NCBI GenBank assembly: GCA_913056505.1
Contig: CAJXLZ010000002.1
Coordinates: 1-24,481, forward strand
Reading direction: 5' to 3'
Length of the DNA: 24,481 nt
Source of the DNA: an uncultured Desulfurellaceae bacterium
Lineage (GTDB): Bacteria > Campylobacterota_A > Desulfurellia > Desulfurellales > Hippeaceae
Shown: positions 1-7,163 of the stretch, piece by piece
Position numbering within the stretch: position 1 is the stretch's first letter
Layout: every line of letters begins with the position of its first letter
The notes under the pieces: model-generated
What the model was told of the DNA's origin: nothing
The model's database searches: none
The model's input: the letters and a program-made list of their open reading frames with translations, nothing else
Position numbers and translations under genes: made by a program

Positions 1-516
1 CCACAAATTGGTATAAGCACCTATGCCCTTCAACCCCAAAGGGCCGTTTGTTATACCTATAGCATTATTTAAGATAACCCTTATAATAAGTCCAAATCCC
101 AATGTAACTATAGCAAGATAATCCCCTCTCACCCTAAATACCGGAAAAGCTAACAAAAAACCTATAGATGCGGTAACCAATCCACCTACAATTATAGCAG
201 GAAAGAAGGGAAGGTGAATCATCTGCAGTGAATGCACCATAGGCTTAATTACAAACATAGCCTCTTTCTGATCGGGCGTAAGTGTAAGAGTTGCAGAAAC
301 ATAAGCGCCTATAGCTATAAAGCCGTTGGGCTCCAAAGAAAACTGGCCTGTTACACCATTTATTAAATTATAACTGGTAGCAAGCATCGCAAATATAGCG
401 ATATCATTTAATATTCTTACACTGTATTCACTAAAATTGCCCGAAGCATACCACAATAACAAAAATAGTAATGCTATAGACATTGCTGTTAGCGATATGT
501 TTCTTAATTTCAGCAC
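1..516 (-). CDS. livM: LivM-like branched-chain amino acid ABC transporter permease (partial)
   Basis: Inner-membrane permease subunit of a high-affinity branched-chain amino acid (Leu/Ile/Val type) ABC importer, expected to pair with LivH. Translating the minus strand from a GTG at 516 gives about 172 residues, open to the window edge, so the C-terminal part lies outside. Visible are an N-terminal hydrophobic helix, the LivM signature around 'LINGVTGQFSLEPNGFIAIGAY', and the conserved stretch 'RGDYLAIVTLGFGLIIRV'. The GTG lies 3 bp after the livH stop, with an AGAGG about 12 nt upstream inside the end of livH, so translation is probably coupled. An ATG at 483 is possible but has no ribosome site and would trim the first helix. 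The ATPase genes (livG, livF) would be expected beyond the left edge. Confidence 0.9.
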   Translation of the reverse strand, partial: MLKLRNISLTAMSIALLFLLLWYASGNFSEYSVRILNDIAIFAMLATSYNLINGVTGQFSLEPNGFIAIGAYVSATLTLTPDQKEAMFVIKPMVHSLQMIHLPFFPAIIVGGLVTASIGFLLAFPVFRVRGDYLAIVTLGFGLIIRVILNNAIGITNGPLGLKGIGAYTNLW

Positions 517-519
517 TGT

Positions 520-1416
520 TTAAAAACGACCTCTTTCTAAGTCTGTCCCCATAATTCCTGTGGGTTTAAACAAAAGGACCAATATCAAAAGAAGGAATGC
601 AAATGCATCCTTATAGCCTGCAAGGTCTGGAACAAGCGCTACTATGAGAATCTCAGTAATACCTATAATAAAACCCCCTATGGCTGCACCGGTAACATCC
701 CCTATGCCACCAAGAACAGCCGCCGCGAACGCCTTTAAACCCGGCATAATTCCCATAAACGGATTGATTGCAGGATACTTCATTGCCCAAAGAATACCAC
801 CCACGGCAGCAAGAGATGAACCTACAGCAAAAACAATTGATATAATAGCATCAACATTAACACCCATAAGACGCGTCGTATCAATATCTAAAGATATAGA
901 TCTCATTGCTATGCCATATTTTGTGTGGTGAAGTATCTGCAGCAGTATGAGTAAAAATACTATCGCAACAATCGGTATATAGGTATTTACGGCGGGTATA
1001 GTAACGCCCGATATATGTATAACACCTGCGAATATGCCCGGTATGGGAAAAGATTTGGGAATTCCACCGAATAGAACCAAAAATATATTTTCAAGCAAAA
1101 AAGAAACACCGATAGCTGTTATCAAGCTGGATATTCTGCTTGCGCTTCTCAATGGTTTATAGGCTATTTTATCGATAGTAACACCCAATGCAGCCGTTAG
1201 AGCCATCGCCAAAAGAAATGATGCCCACCACGGGAGCAATAGTACGCTAATTCCAAACAGCGCTATATATGTACCTACCATCATAATATCGCCATGGGCA
1301 AAGTTGATGAGCCTTAACACTCCATATACCATTGTATAGCCTATGGCTATCAGACCATACAAACTGCCCAAAGAAAGTCCGTTTATCAATTGCTGTAAAA
1401 TTAAAGTAACATCCAT
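520..1416 (-). CDS. livH: LivH branched-chain amino acid ABC transporter permease
   Basis: Inner-membrane permease of a branched-chain amino acid importer, partner of the LivM gene that follows. The 298 residues are almost entirely hydrophobic, with about eight membrane segments. The N-terminus shows the family pattern 'NGLSLGSLYGLIAIGYTMVYG' followed by 'INFAHGD'; a further LivH-type loop 'FAAAVLGGIGDVTGAAIGG' lies near residues 225-250. Length is normal for LivH (about 290-310). The ATG at 1416 is preceded by AAGAAG at a workable distance. It is the first gene of the transcript, since cls starts divergently upstream. No periplasmic binding protein is visible, so substrate preference cannot be judged; related systems also carry amides or urea. 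Confidence 0.92.
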   Translation of the reverse strand: MDVTLILQQLINGLSLGSLYGLIAIGYTMVYGVLRLINFAHGDIMMVGTYIALFGISVLLLPWWASFLLAMALTAALGVTIDKIAYKPLRSASRISSLITAIGVSFLLENIFLVLFGGIPKSFPIPGIFAGVIHISGVTIPAVNTYIPIVAIVFLLILLQILHHTKYGIAMRSISLDIDTTRLMGVNVDAIISIVFAVGSSLAAVGGILWAMKYPAINPFMGIMPGLKAFAAAVLGGIGDVTGAAIGGFIIGITEILIVALVPDLAGYKDAFAFLLLILVLLFKPTGIMGTDLERGRF

Positions 1417-1477
1417 TATTATAGTCTTCTTATTGATTTATATTCTTTTGTCAAGCATATTGCACATTTCTATGTTC

Positions 1478-1498
1478 TCGTACAAAGAAAGTGTACGA
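1478..1498. promoter_or_regulatory. Perfect inverted repeat between livH and cls (operator candidate)
   Basis: The arms TCGTACA (1478-1484) and TGTACGA (1492-1498) are exact reverse complements separated by 7 bp, which fits a dimeric regulator. The right arm overlaps a -10-like GATAAT (1497-1502) that could serve cls. On the other strand a TTGACA box (1449-1454), with a TATAAA (1437-1442) too close to pair ideally, lies before livH. The regulator is unknown and is not encoded next door. Confidence 0.45.
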
Positions 1499-1550
1499 TA
1501 ATCAATTTCATTTGACTTTTTTAACCATTTTTGATTAATCTACATCTATT

Positions 1551-2984
1551 ATGCTGGCGAGTCATACGGGTTTTTTGACAAGTTTTATATTAATCGCAAT
1601 AGAAATACTTGGTATTTTAGCTGCAATAAACGCAATTATGCAAGGACGTACACCACAGGGAGCAATTGCATGGGCTATCTCTCTAATTATTTTTCCCTAT
1701 ATATCACTGCCGTTATATCTTGTTTTTGGCAGCAGGAAATTCACAAGCTATATTAGGACAAAAAAGATAGTAGATAGAAAAATAAAACTATTACTATCTG
1801 AATTGTTCGAAGAAATACCGTATGAGTGCATACTTGATGAATCTGAATACAAACAGTACAAAGCCATTAAACATCTTGCAAAGGTACCGTTTACAAAATG
1901 CAACGATGCAGAGCTGCTTATAGATGGGATCAACACATTTAATGAGATATTTAGGGCGATTGACAGCGCCAATAATTATATATTAGTGCAATTTTATATA
2001 GTCAAAGATGATGATCTTGGTAATGAATTGAAGAAAAGGCTTATAAAAAAAGCAAAAGAAGGATTGGATGTCTATTTTATATATGATGAAATAGGCTCAT
2101 ATAAGCTATCCGAATCATACATAGATGATTTAGAAAACAGCGGGATCCAAGCTAAATGCTTTAAAACAACAATGGGATGGAAAAACCGCTTTAGGCTCAA
2201 TTTCAGAAATCATCGAAAAATTGTCGTTATAGATGGCAAAATAGCATTTATAGGCGGTCACAATGTTGGAGATGAATATGTTGGAAAATCAAAACGCTTT
2301 AAACACTGGAGGGATACCCATGTAAAAATTGAGGGTCCTGCAGTTCGAGCTGCCCAGCTTTCTTTTGTTGAAGATTGGTATTGGATAACGCACGATCTAC
2401 TTAAGCTCAATTGGAATATTCACAAATCAGATAAAAATAAACGCATAGCGATCTTACCATCCGGCCCTTCGGATAAATATGAAACATGCGGACTGTTCTT
2501 TATGAATACAATATTTTCCGCCAAAAAAAGAATATGGATAGTAAGCCCCTATTTTGTACCTGATTCGGCTATTGTTTCAGCCCTGCAACTTGCCGCACTG
2601 CGCGGCGTTGATGTTAGAATTATGCTGCCGGAAAAGAGCGATTATATCTTGATACATCTATCTTCATATTCATATGTTAACGAGCTCTCACAATCCAATA
2701 TTCATTTTTTCAGATACAAAGAAGGATTTCTACATCAGAAAGTTTTGCTTGTGGACGATGAAACTTCCATAATAGGAACAGCAAATTTTGATAATAGATC
2801 ATTTAGAATAAATTTTGAGATTACAGCAATAATTATAGATAAAAACTTCGCTCAAAAAACAGAAAATATGCTAACTAACGACTTTTCAAAATGTGGTCAG
2901 ATTGTGGCGCAAGATTATTATAATAGGCCATTATGGTTCAAAATAGCCGTCAATATAGCAAGACTATTTTCTCCGATTGAATAA
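1551..2984 (+). CDS. cls: Cardiolipin synthase (phospholipase D family)
   Basis: Membrane enzyme that joins two phosphatidylglycerol molecules into cardiolipin and glycerol. The 477 residues match bacterial Cls length. Two N-terminal membrane segments (about residues 8-30 and 38-60), with 'GAIAWAISLIIFPYISLPLYLVFG', form the PLDc_N region. Two HKD motifs follow: HRKIVVIDG from H221 and HQKVLLVDD from H395, each with the downstream G/N pattern (GGHN, GTANFDNRS). The ATG at 1551 keeps the N-terminal helices. No good ribosome site precedes it; a TTGACT box lies at 1512-1517 but the matching -10 is weak. The last 21 bp overlap the end of the convergent hldD gene. Confidence 0.93.
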   Translation: MLASHTGFLTSFILIAIEILGILAAINAIMQGRTPQGAIAWAISLIIFPYISLPLYLVFGSRKFTSYIRTKKIVDRKIKLLLSELFEEIPYECILDESEYKQYKAIKHLAKVPFTKCNDAELLIDGINTFNEIFRAIDSANNYILVQFYIVKDDDLGNELKKRLIKKAKEGLDVYFIYDEIGSYKLSESYIDDLENSGIQAKCFKTTMGWKNRFRLNFRNHRKIVVIDGKIAFIGGHNVGDEYVGKSKRFKHWRDTHVKIEGPAVRAAQLSFVEDWYWITHDLLKLNWNIHKSDKNKRIAILPSGPSDKYETCGLFFMNTIFSAKKRIWIVSPYFVPDSAIVSALQLAALRGVDVRIMLPEKSDYILIHLSSYSYVNELSQSNIHFFRYKEGFLHQKVLLVDDETSIIGTANFDNRSFRINFEITAIIIDKNFAQKTENMLTNDFSKCGQIVAQDYYNRPLWFKIAVNIARLFSPIE

Positions 2985-3923
2985 ATAATACCCATTACTC
3001 TTCTTTAAAATCTCAACATATTTGCCTATACCCGCTTCCAATGTATGAAATGCATCCTTGTAACCCGCATTTTCAAGCTTACGATTATCGGATTGTGTAA
3101 ATGTTTGATATTTACCTGTTAGCTCTTTTGGAAAATCTACAAACTCTATAGCAGGATTATCATACATTCCCTTCATTATTTCAGCAATCCTTAAGAAACT
3201 TTCCGCTTTGGATGTTCCGCAGTTAAAAATACCCTTTAATTCTGGATTATCAAAAAAGAACAGGTTGACATTAACCACATCATCAACATACACAAAATCG
3301 CGAAGAAAATTTTCGCTTCCCTTAAACAGCGTCATCTTATTTTCCATATTTATTTGATTGTGAAATTTAAATACAACCGACGCCATTCTGCCTTTGTGAT
3401 TTTCTTGAGGTCCATATACATTGAAGTATCTTAGCCCTACAACCTGCGATGGTATCTTATCCAAAACACGCCCTATATATCGGTCAAATAAAAACTTGGA
3501 AAATGCATATATATTAAGTGGATATTCTCTTTCTCCATCTTCAGTAAAGCCCCTCTCGCCGCTGCCGTAAACAGATGCGCTTGAAGCATAAAAAAACCTT
3601 ATGTTATTTGCCATAGAAAATTCAAAGAGTATCTTCGTATATTCGTAATTATTATGCATCATATATTTTCCATCCAATTCAAGCGTATCAGAGCATGCGC
3701 CTTCATGAAATATTGCTTCGATATTATCTTTTTTAAGCATATCCAATTGATGCAAGAAATCATCCTTATCTATATAATCGTTAAAATAGAGTGCATTTAG
3801 ATTCCTATGTTTTTCCGAATTTTTTAGGTTATCAACTATCAGAATATCATCTATTCCCCTTTCATTTAAGCCCTTCACTATGTTACTGCCTATAAAGCCC
3901 GCACCGCCTGTTACTACTATCAT
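2964..3923 (-). CDS. hldD: ADP-L-glycero-D-manno-heptose 6-epimerase
   Basis: Converts ADP-D-glycero-D-manno-heptose to the L,D form used in the LPS inner core (cytoplasm, NADP-dependent short-chain dehydrogenase fold). From the ATG at 3923 it is 319 residues (E. coli enzyme 310). Visible are the Rossmann motif GGAGFIG (6-12), 'FHEGACSDT' near 72-80, the catalytic YxxxK (Y139, K143) and the HKG lysine K177, all in register with E. coli HldD Y140/K144/K178. The frame is open back to 3977, but 3923 is the supported start: GGAGG sits 5 nt before it and a TTGACA/TATAAT promoter lies at 3948-3977, so a longer protein would start upstream of transcription. It implies a heptose-containing LPS core. 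No other heptose gene is in the window. Confidence 0.95.
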   Translation of the reverse strand: MIVVTGGAGFIGSNIVKGLNERGIDDILIVDNLKNSEKHRNLNALYFNDYIDKDDFLHQLDMLKKDNIEAIFHEGACSDTLELDGKYMMHNNYEYTKILFEFSMANNIRFFYASSASVYGSGERGFTEDGEREYPLNIYAFSKFLFDRYIGRVLDKIPSQVVGLRYFNVYGPQENHKGRMASVVFKFHNQINMENKMTLFKGSENFLRDFVYVDDVVNVNLFFFDNPELKGIFNCGTSKAESFLRIAEIMKGMYDNPAIEFVDFPKELTGKYQTFTQSDNRKLENAGYKDAFHTLEAGIGKYVEILKKSNGYYLFNRRK

Positions 3924-3947
3924 CAAAGCCTCCATTAATTTTAAAAA

Positions 3948-3977
3948 ATTATAATTTTTCATTTGTGTGTATGTCAA
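3948..3977 (-). promoter_or_regulatory. Sigma-70-type promoter of hldD
   Basis: On the minus strand a perfect TTGACA (3972-3977) and a perfect TATAAT (3948-3953) are separated by 18 bp. Transcription would begin near 3941, about 18 nt before the ATG at 3923, with GGAGG in between. The inverted repeat TCAAGT-TTT-ACTTGA (3974-3988) overlaps this -35 box and also a TTGAAA box for the opposite gene. Confidence 0.75.
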
Positions 3978-3984
3978 GTTTTAC

Positions 3985-4013
3985 TTGAAAAAAAGAAAGA
4001 TAATGCATATAGA
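3985..4013 (+). promoter_or_regulatory. Promoter candidate of the recO-like gene
   Basis: TTGAAA (3985-3990), a 17 bp spacer and TATAGA (4008-4013). The predicted start of transcription, around 4020, nearly coincides with the ATG at 4021, which would make the mRNA leaderless. It is back-to-back with the hldD promoter. Confidence 0.45.
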
Positions 4014-4020
4014 ATAATGT

Positions 4021-4596
4021 ATGTTGGACTATTTTTTCTTCAGATGTATAACTGTTAAAAAAACCGACCTCAGCGGCAGGTCATTTATTAATGCCGTAAA
4101 CTCCAACGGCAGTGTAGAGTTGCTTATATATGGCAAGCACACGATAGATATAATGAACCTAATTGAGGCAAAAGGTTTTATTAAAAATAGAAACAAAAGT
4201 TACTATATAATAAAAAACTACACCGTTTTAGATAGATTTATGAATATCAGAAACTCCTATTCAAAGCTTAATATAGCTATGCTGTTTTTAGACATAACAG
4301 ACAAAAGCAACTCTGCATACGGCATATTATATAAATCTCTAATTATGCTTGGCGAGAGCGAAATTTACTATTTTAGCGTAATATATTTTTTATCAAATTT
4401 CCTTATTCAAAACGGTGTTTTTAATAGCACTCAATACAGCGATTTCGAATTGACATTAATAAAATTTTTAATTGAGCGAAAGAATTTGAAGCTTAACAAT
4501 ATTGTTATAGAAACAGACAATATGGAGTCTGTTATTGCAAAATTGGTATACGCTGCGGAACTTTATTTAGGACGCAGTATAAAATTAAAGATATGA
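4021..4596 (+). CDS. Putative RecO-like DNA repair protein, divergent
   Basis: Probably a shortened relative of RecO, which helps load RecA at single-stranded gaps, but similarity is weak. The first ~75 residues read as an OB-fold-like beta region ('VKKTDLSGRSFINAVNSNG', then 'LIYGKH'). Residues 80-140 are helical and resemble the RecO pattern of 'YSKLNIAMLFLDI' followed by 'LYKSLIMLGE' and 'VIYFLSNFLIQNGVF'. At 191 residues it is shorter than usual RecO (about 230-260), and no zinc-ribbon cysteines are seen. The stop overlaps the dtd start (ATGA), so the two are translationally coupled. No clear ribosome site precedes the ATG. If it is not RecO, it is an unassigned protein. Confidence 0.45.
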   Translation: MLDYFFFRCITVKKTDLSGRSFINAVNSNGSVELLIYGKHTIDIMNLIEAKGFIKNRNKSYYIIKNYTVLDRFMNIRNSYSKLNIAMLFLDITDKSNSAYGILYKSLIMLGESEIYYFSVIYFLSNFLIQNGVFNSTQYSDFELTLIKFLIERKNLKLNNIVIETDNMESVIAKLVYAAELYLGRSIKLKI

Positions 4597-5039
4597 GATC
4601 GGTTATACAAAGGGTAAATGAATGTGCCGTCTACATAGATAATAAAATACACTCTCATATAAACAAGGGGTTGCTGATTTTTGTATGTTTTTGCAAAGAT
4701 GACACGCAGCAAGATTTGGATTACACTGCAAAAAAAATCGTAAATATGAGAATTTTTAGTGATAATTGTGGAAAATTCAACCTATCTTTAAAGGATGTTA
4801 AGGGCGAATGTATGATTATAAGCCAATTCACGCTAGCAGCCGATACAAAAAAAGGTAACAGGCCATCATATTTCTATGCTATGGAACCCAAAAAAGCAAT
4901 CCCAATGTACGAACAATTTCTAAATATGGTAGAAGATTACGGGATAAAAATTTCATCAGGAATTTTTGGCGCGGATATGAAGGTTAAATTAGTAAATAAT
5001 GGTCCTGTTACCATATATCTTGACTCTAAAAACAGATAA
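4593..5039 (+). CDS. dtd: D-aminoacyl-tRNA deacylase
   Basis: Hydrolyses D-amino acids (and glycine mis-attached to tRNA-Ala) from tRNA, a cytoplasmic proofreading enzyme. The 148 residues match the family length. The two family-defining motifs are present: SQFTL (77-81), with the catalytic threonine, and the cross-subunit NGPVT motif (136-140, Gly-Pro in cis in known structures). The N-terminus 'MRSVIQRV' is typical. The ATG at 4593 overlaps the stop of the upstream gene by 4 bp. It ends just before a hairpin shared with the convergent carboxylase operon. Confidence 0.96.
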   Translation: MRSVIQRVNECAVYIDNKIHSHINKGLLIFVCFCKDDTQQDLDYTAKKIVNMRIFSDNCGKFNLSLKDVKGECMIISQFTLAADTKKGNRPSYFYAMEPKKAIPMYEQFLNMVEDYGIKISSGIFGADMKVKLVNNGPVTIYLDSKNR

Positions 5040-5061
5040 AGCGCGGGCAAGCCCACGCTTT
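5038..5061. terminator. Bidirectional terminator between dtd and the carboxylase operon
   Basis: AAAGCG-C-GGGC, loop AA, GCCC-A-CGCTTT: an 11-position hairpin with one C/A mismatch, flanked by an A-run on the left that becomes a T-run on the minus strand. It lies between two convergent stop codons (5039 and 5074), so it can serve both transcripts. Confidence 0.7.
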
Positions 5062-5073
5062 AGGATTAGATTA

Positions 5074-5577
5074 CTATTCTACGACAACCATCTTTGCATC
5101 AGCATCGATGTTATCTTTAGGTTTAACGAAAACCTCTTTAACTTCTCCATCTTTGGGTGATTTAATCTCATTCTGCATTTTCATTGCCTCTAAGATAATC
5201 AAAACATCACCTTCCTTAACCTCATCGCCTACTTTTACCTTCACATCAATAATGGTACCCGGCATTTCAGATTTAATCACCTGTTTGCCTTCCGCAGCTC
5301 CGCCGCCTCTTCTTGCTAACATCTTGAGCTTCAGCTCATCCATAACCTCTATCTTAAACAGATCGCCCTCTGTTATAACATTATATACACCGTCTTCATA
5401 GTCAACATCTGTCTCAAAGGACTCACCATTAACAATAAGTGAATATACATTGCTTTCCGTGAGTTGAGTATCAACAATATAAGACTTATCATCTATCATT
5501 ACTTCAAACTTATTCGCTTCAATCTCATTTACGTCGACTCGGTATTCTACATTATCTAATTTAGCTATATATGCCAT
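5074..5577 (-). CDS. Biotin carboxyl carrier subunit of an acyl-CoA carboxylase
   Basis: Carries the carboxybiotin arm between the biotin carboxylase and the carboxyltransferase encoded just upstream. The C-terminal half (about 98-167) is a biotinyl domain with EAMKM, biotinylated on K133. A Gly/Ala-rich hinge (GGGAA, 91-95) follows a beta-rich N-terminal part (1-86), where the phrases 'VEYRVDV', 'KSYIVDT' and 'ESFETDV' look like related strands. By position this part probably docks the carrier to the other subunits, like the BT region of propionyl-CoA carboxylases. AAGGAG precedes the ATG with good spacing. It is the last gene of the operon, 15 bp after biotin carboxylase. Whether the substrate is acetyl-CoA or propionyl-CoA cannot be read from this subunit. 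Confidence 0.92.
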   Translation of the reverse strand: MAYIAKLDNVEYRVDVNEIEANKFEVMIDDKSYIVDTQLTESNVYSLIVNGESFETDVDYEDGVYNVITEGDLFKIEVMDELKLKMLARRGGGAAEGKQVIKSEMPGTIIDVKVKVGDEVKEGDVLIILEAMKMQNEIKSPKDGEVKEVFVKPKDNIDADAKMVVVE

Positions 5578-5592
5578 AATCTACTCCTTACT

Positions 5593-7149
5593 TTATGTTG
5601 AATATTTATAAATATCGCCGAAATTTGTTCCAAATAGAGAAGCTTCTCTACCTGCATATTTCCATGGACTTCCGCCGGAGCACGTTTCAGCAAATTCGAC
5701 AAGTTTTTTATTTGCTTCCTTTTCTCTTAAGAACTCTTTTATGGATGCCGCTGCAATAGCCACCTCTTTTGAACCCTTTCTAGGCTGAGGCACCGCAAGC
5801 ACTTCCTTATCAACAAAATCCGTAGTGATATTGCCTTTTAGAAAATTCTCATTTCTAAGCACCTTTTGATGAAATGGAATAGTTGTTTTAATACCCTTTA
5901 TCACATATTCGCTTAATGCCCTCTTCATTCTTGCTATTGCGGCTTCTCTATCTTTTGCCCATACAATCAATTTTGCAACCATAGGATCGTAGTATATCGG
6001 AACTTCTCCGCCAACATAAACGCCGCAGTCGTTTCTCACACCTGGCCCATCCGGAAATCTCAGCCCGTATATCAATCCCGGTGACGGCATAAAGTTCTTA
6101 TCGGGATCCTCAGCATATATTCTGCATTCTATTGCATGTCCTATTTGGTGAATTTCTTCCTGCTTATGCGTTAAAGGCTTTCCTTCTGCTATACCTATTT
6201 GGATTTTTACAATATCGAGGCCGGTAACCATTTCCGAAACCGGGTGCTCAACCTGAAGTCTTGTGTTAACCTCAAGAAAATAAAAATCCATATTTTTATC
6301 AACCAAAAATTCCACTGTACCTACGCTGTCATAGTTGCTTGCTGCAACAGCTTTAATTGCAGCTTCGCCCATTTTATGCCTGACTTCGTCGTTGATGGCC
6401 GTAGACGGAGATTCTTCTATAACCTTTTGGTGCCTTCTTTGTATTGAACATTCCCTTTCATATAGATGCACGGCATTGCCATATTTATCGCGCGCTACTT
6501 GTATTTCCACATGCCTCGGATTTTCTATATATTTTTCTATATACATCCTATCGTCCCCGAAGGCATTCAAAGCTTCGCCCTTTGCCAAGCCATATAACGA
6601 ACTAAGCTCATCTGCACTATTTACAATCCTCATACCCTTTCCGCCGCCGCCTGCAGATGCCTTAAACATTATCGGGTATCCTATCTCATCTGCCTTTGCA
6701 AGAGCATCATCAAGATCCTTGACCGGATCTTTCATACCCGGAACAACAGGAACACCGGCTTCCATCATTCTTTTACGCGCCCTTGTCTTATCGCCAAGTA
6801 TATACATAGATTCGGTGTTAGGTCCTATAAATGTTATATTGTTAGACTCGCATGCTTTAACAAATTCCGAATTTTCAGCCAAAAAACCATAACCCGGATG
6901 GATGGCATCACAACCAGACTTCACAGCCACATTAATAATTTTATCAATATCAAGATAAGATTCGGCAGCAGGCGAAGCACCTATGTGATAAGCCTCGTCC
7001 GCATATCTTACATGCAGTGCATTTCTATCAACATCAGAGTACACCGCGACTACTTTTATACCCATTTCTTTACAAGCCCTGGCGACCCTTATAGCTATCT
7101 CACCCCTATTAGCCACCAGCACTTTTTTAAATTTTCTATATTCAGTCAT
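5593..7149 (-). CDS. Biotin carboxylase subunit of an acyl-CoA carboxylase
   Basis: Uses ATP and bicarbonate to carboxylate biotin on the carrier subunit. The order is a biotin carboxylase N-domain (KVLVANRGEIAIRVARAC, from residue 9), an ATP-grasp domain with the glycine-rich loop SAGGGGKGM (165-173) and 'ERECSIQRRHQK' (231-242), then 'EVNTRLQVEHPV' and the C-terminal domain. At 518 residues it is longer than AccC of fatty-acid synthesis (about 450). The extra ~55-residue tail, with 'WKYAGREASLFG', is what stand-alone subunits of propionyl- or acyl-CoA carboxylases often carry. AGGAGG sits 7 nt before the ATG. It follows the carboxyltransferase by 14 bp. Confidence 0.95.
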   Translation of the reverse strand: MTEYRKFKKVLVANRGEIAIRVARACKEMGIKVVAVYSDVDRNALHVRYADEAYHIGASPAAESYLDIDKIINVAVKSGCDAIHPGYGFLAENSEFVKACESNNITFIGPNTESMYILGDKTRARKRMMEAGVPVVPGMKDPVKDLDDALAKADEIGYPIMFKASAGGGGKGMRIVNSADELSSLYGLAKGEALNAFGDDRMYIEKYIENPRHVEIQVARDKYGNAVHLYERECSIQRRHQKVIEESPSTAINDEVRHKMGEAAIKAVAASNYDSVGTVEFLVDKNMDFYFLEVNTRLQVEHPVSEMVTGLDIVKIQIGIAEGKPLTHKQEEIHQIGHAIECRIYAEDPDKNFMPSPGLIYGLRFPDGPGVRNDCGVYVGGEVPIYYDPMVAKLIVWAKDREAAIARMKRALSEYVIKGIKTTIPFHQKVLRNENFLKGNITTDFVDKEVLAVPQPRKGSKEVAIAAASIKEFLREKEANKKLVEFAETCSGGSPWKYAGREASLFGTNFGDIYKYST

Positions 7150-7163
7150 TATTTGCCTCCTGT

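Noticed and set aside
3924..3977. Longer N-terminus of HldD from an ATG at 3977
   Set aside because: The promoter for the gene lies within this stretch and GGAGG sits just before 3923, where the natural 'MIVVTGGAGFIG' start occurs.
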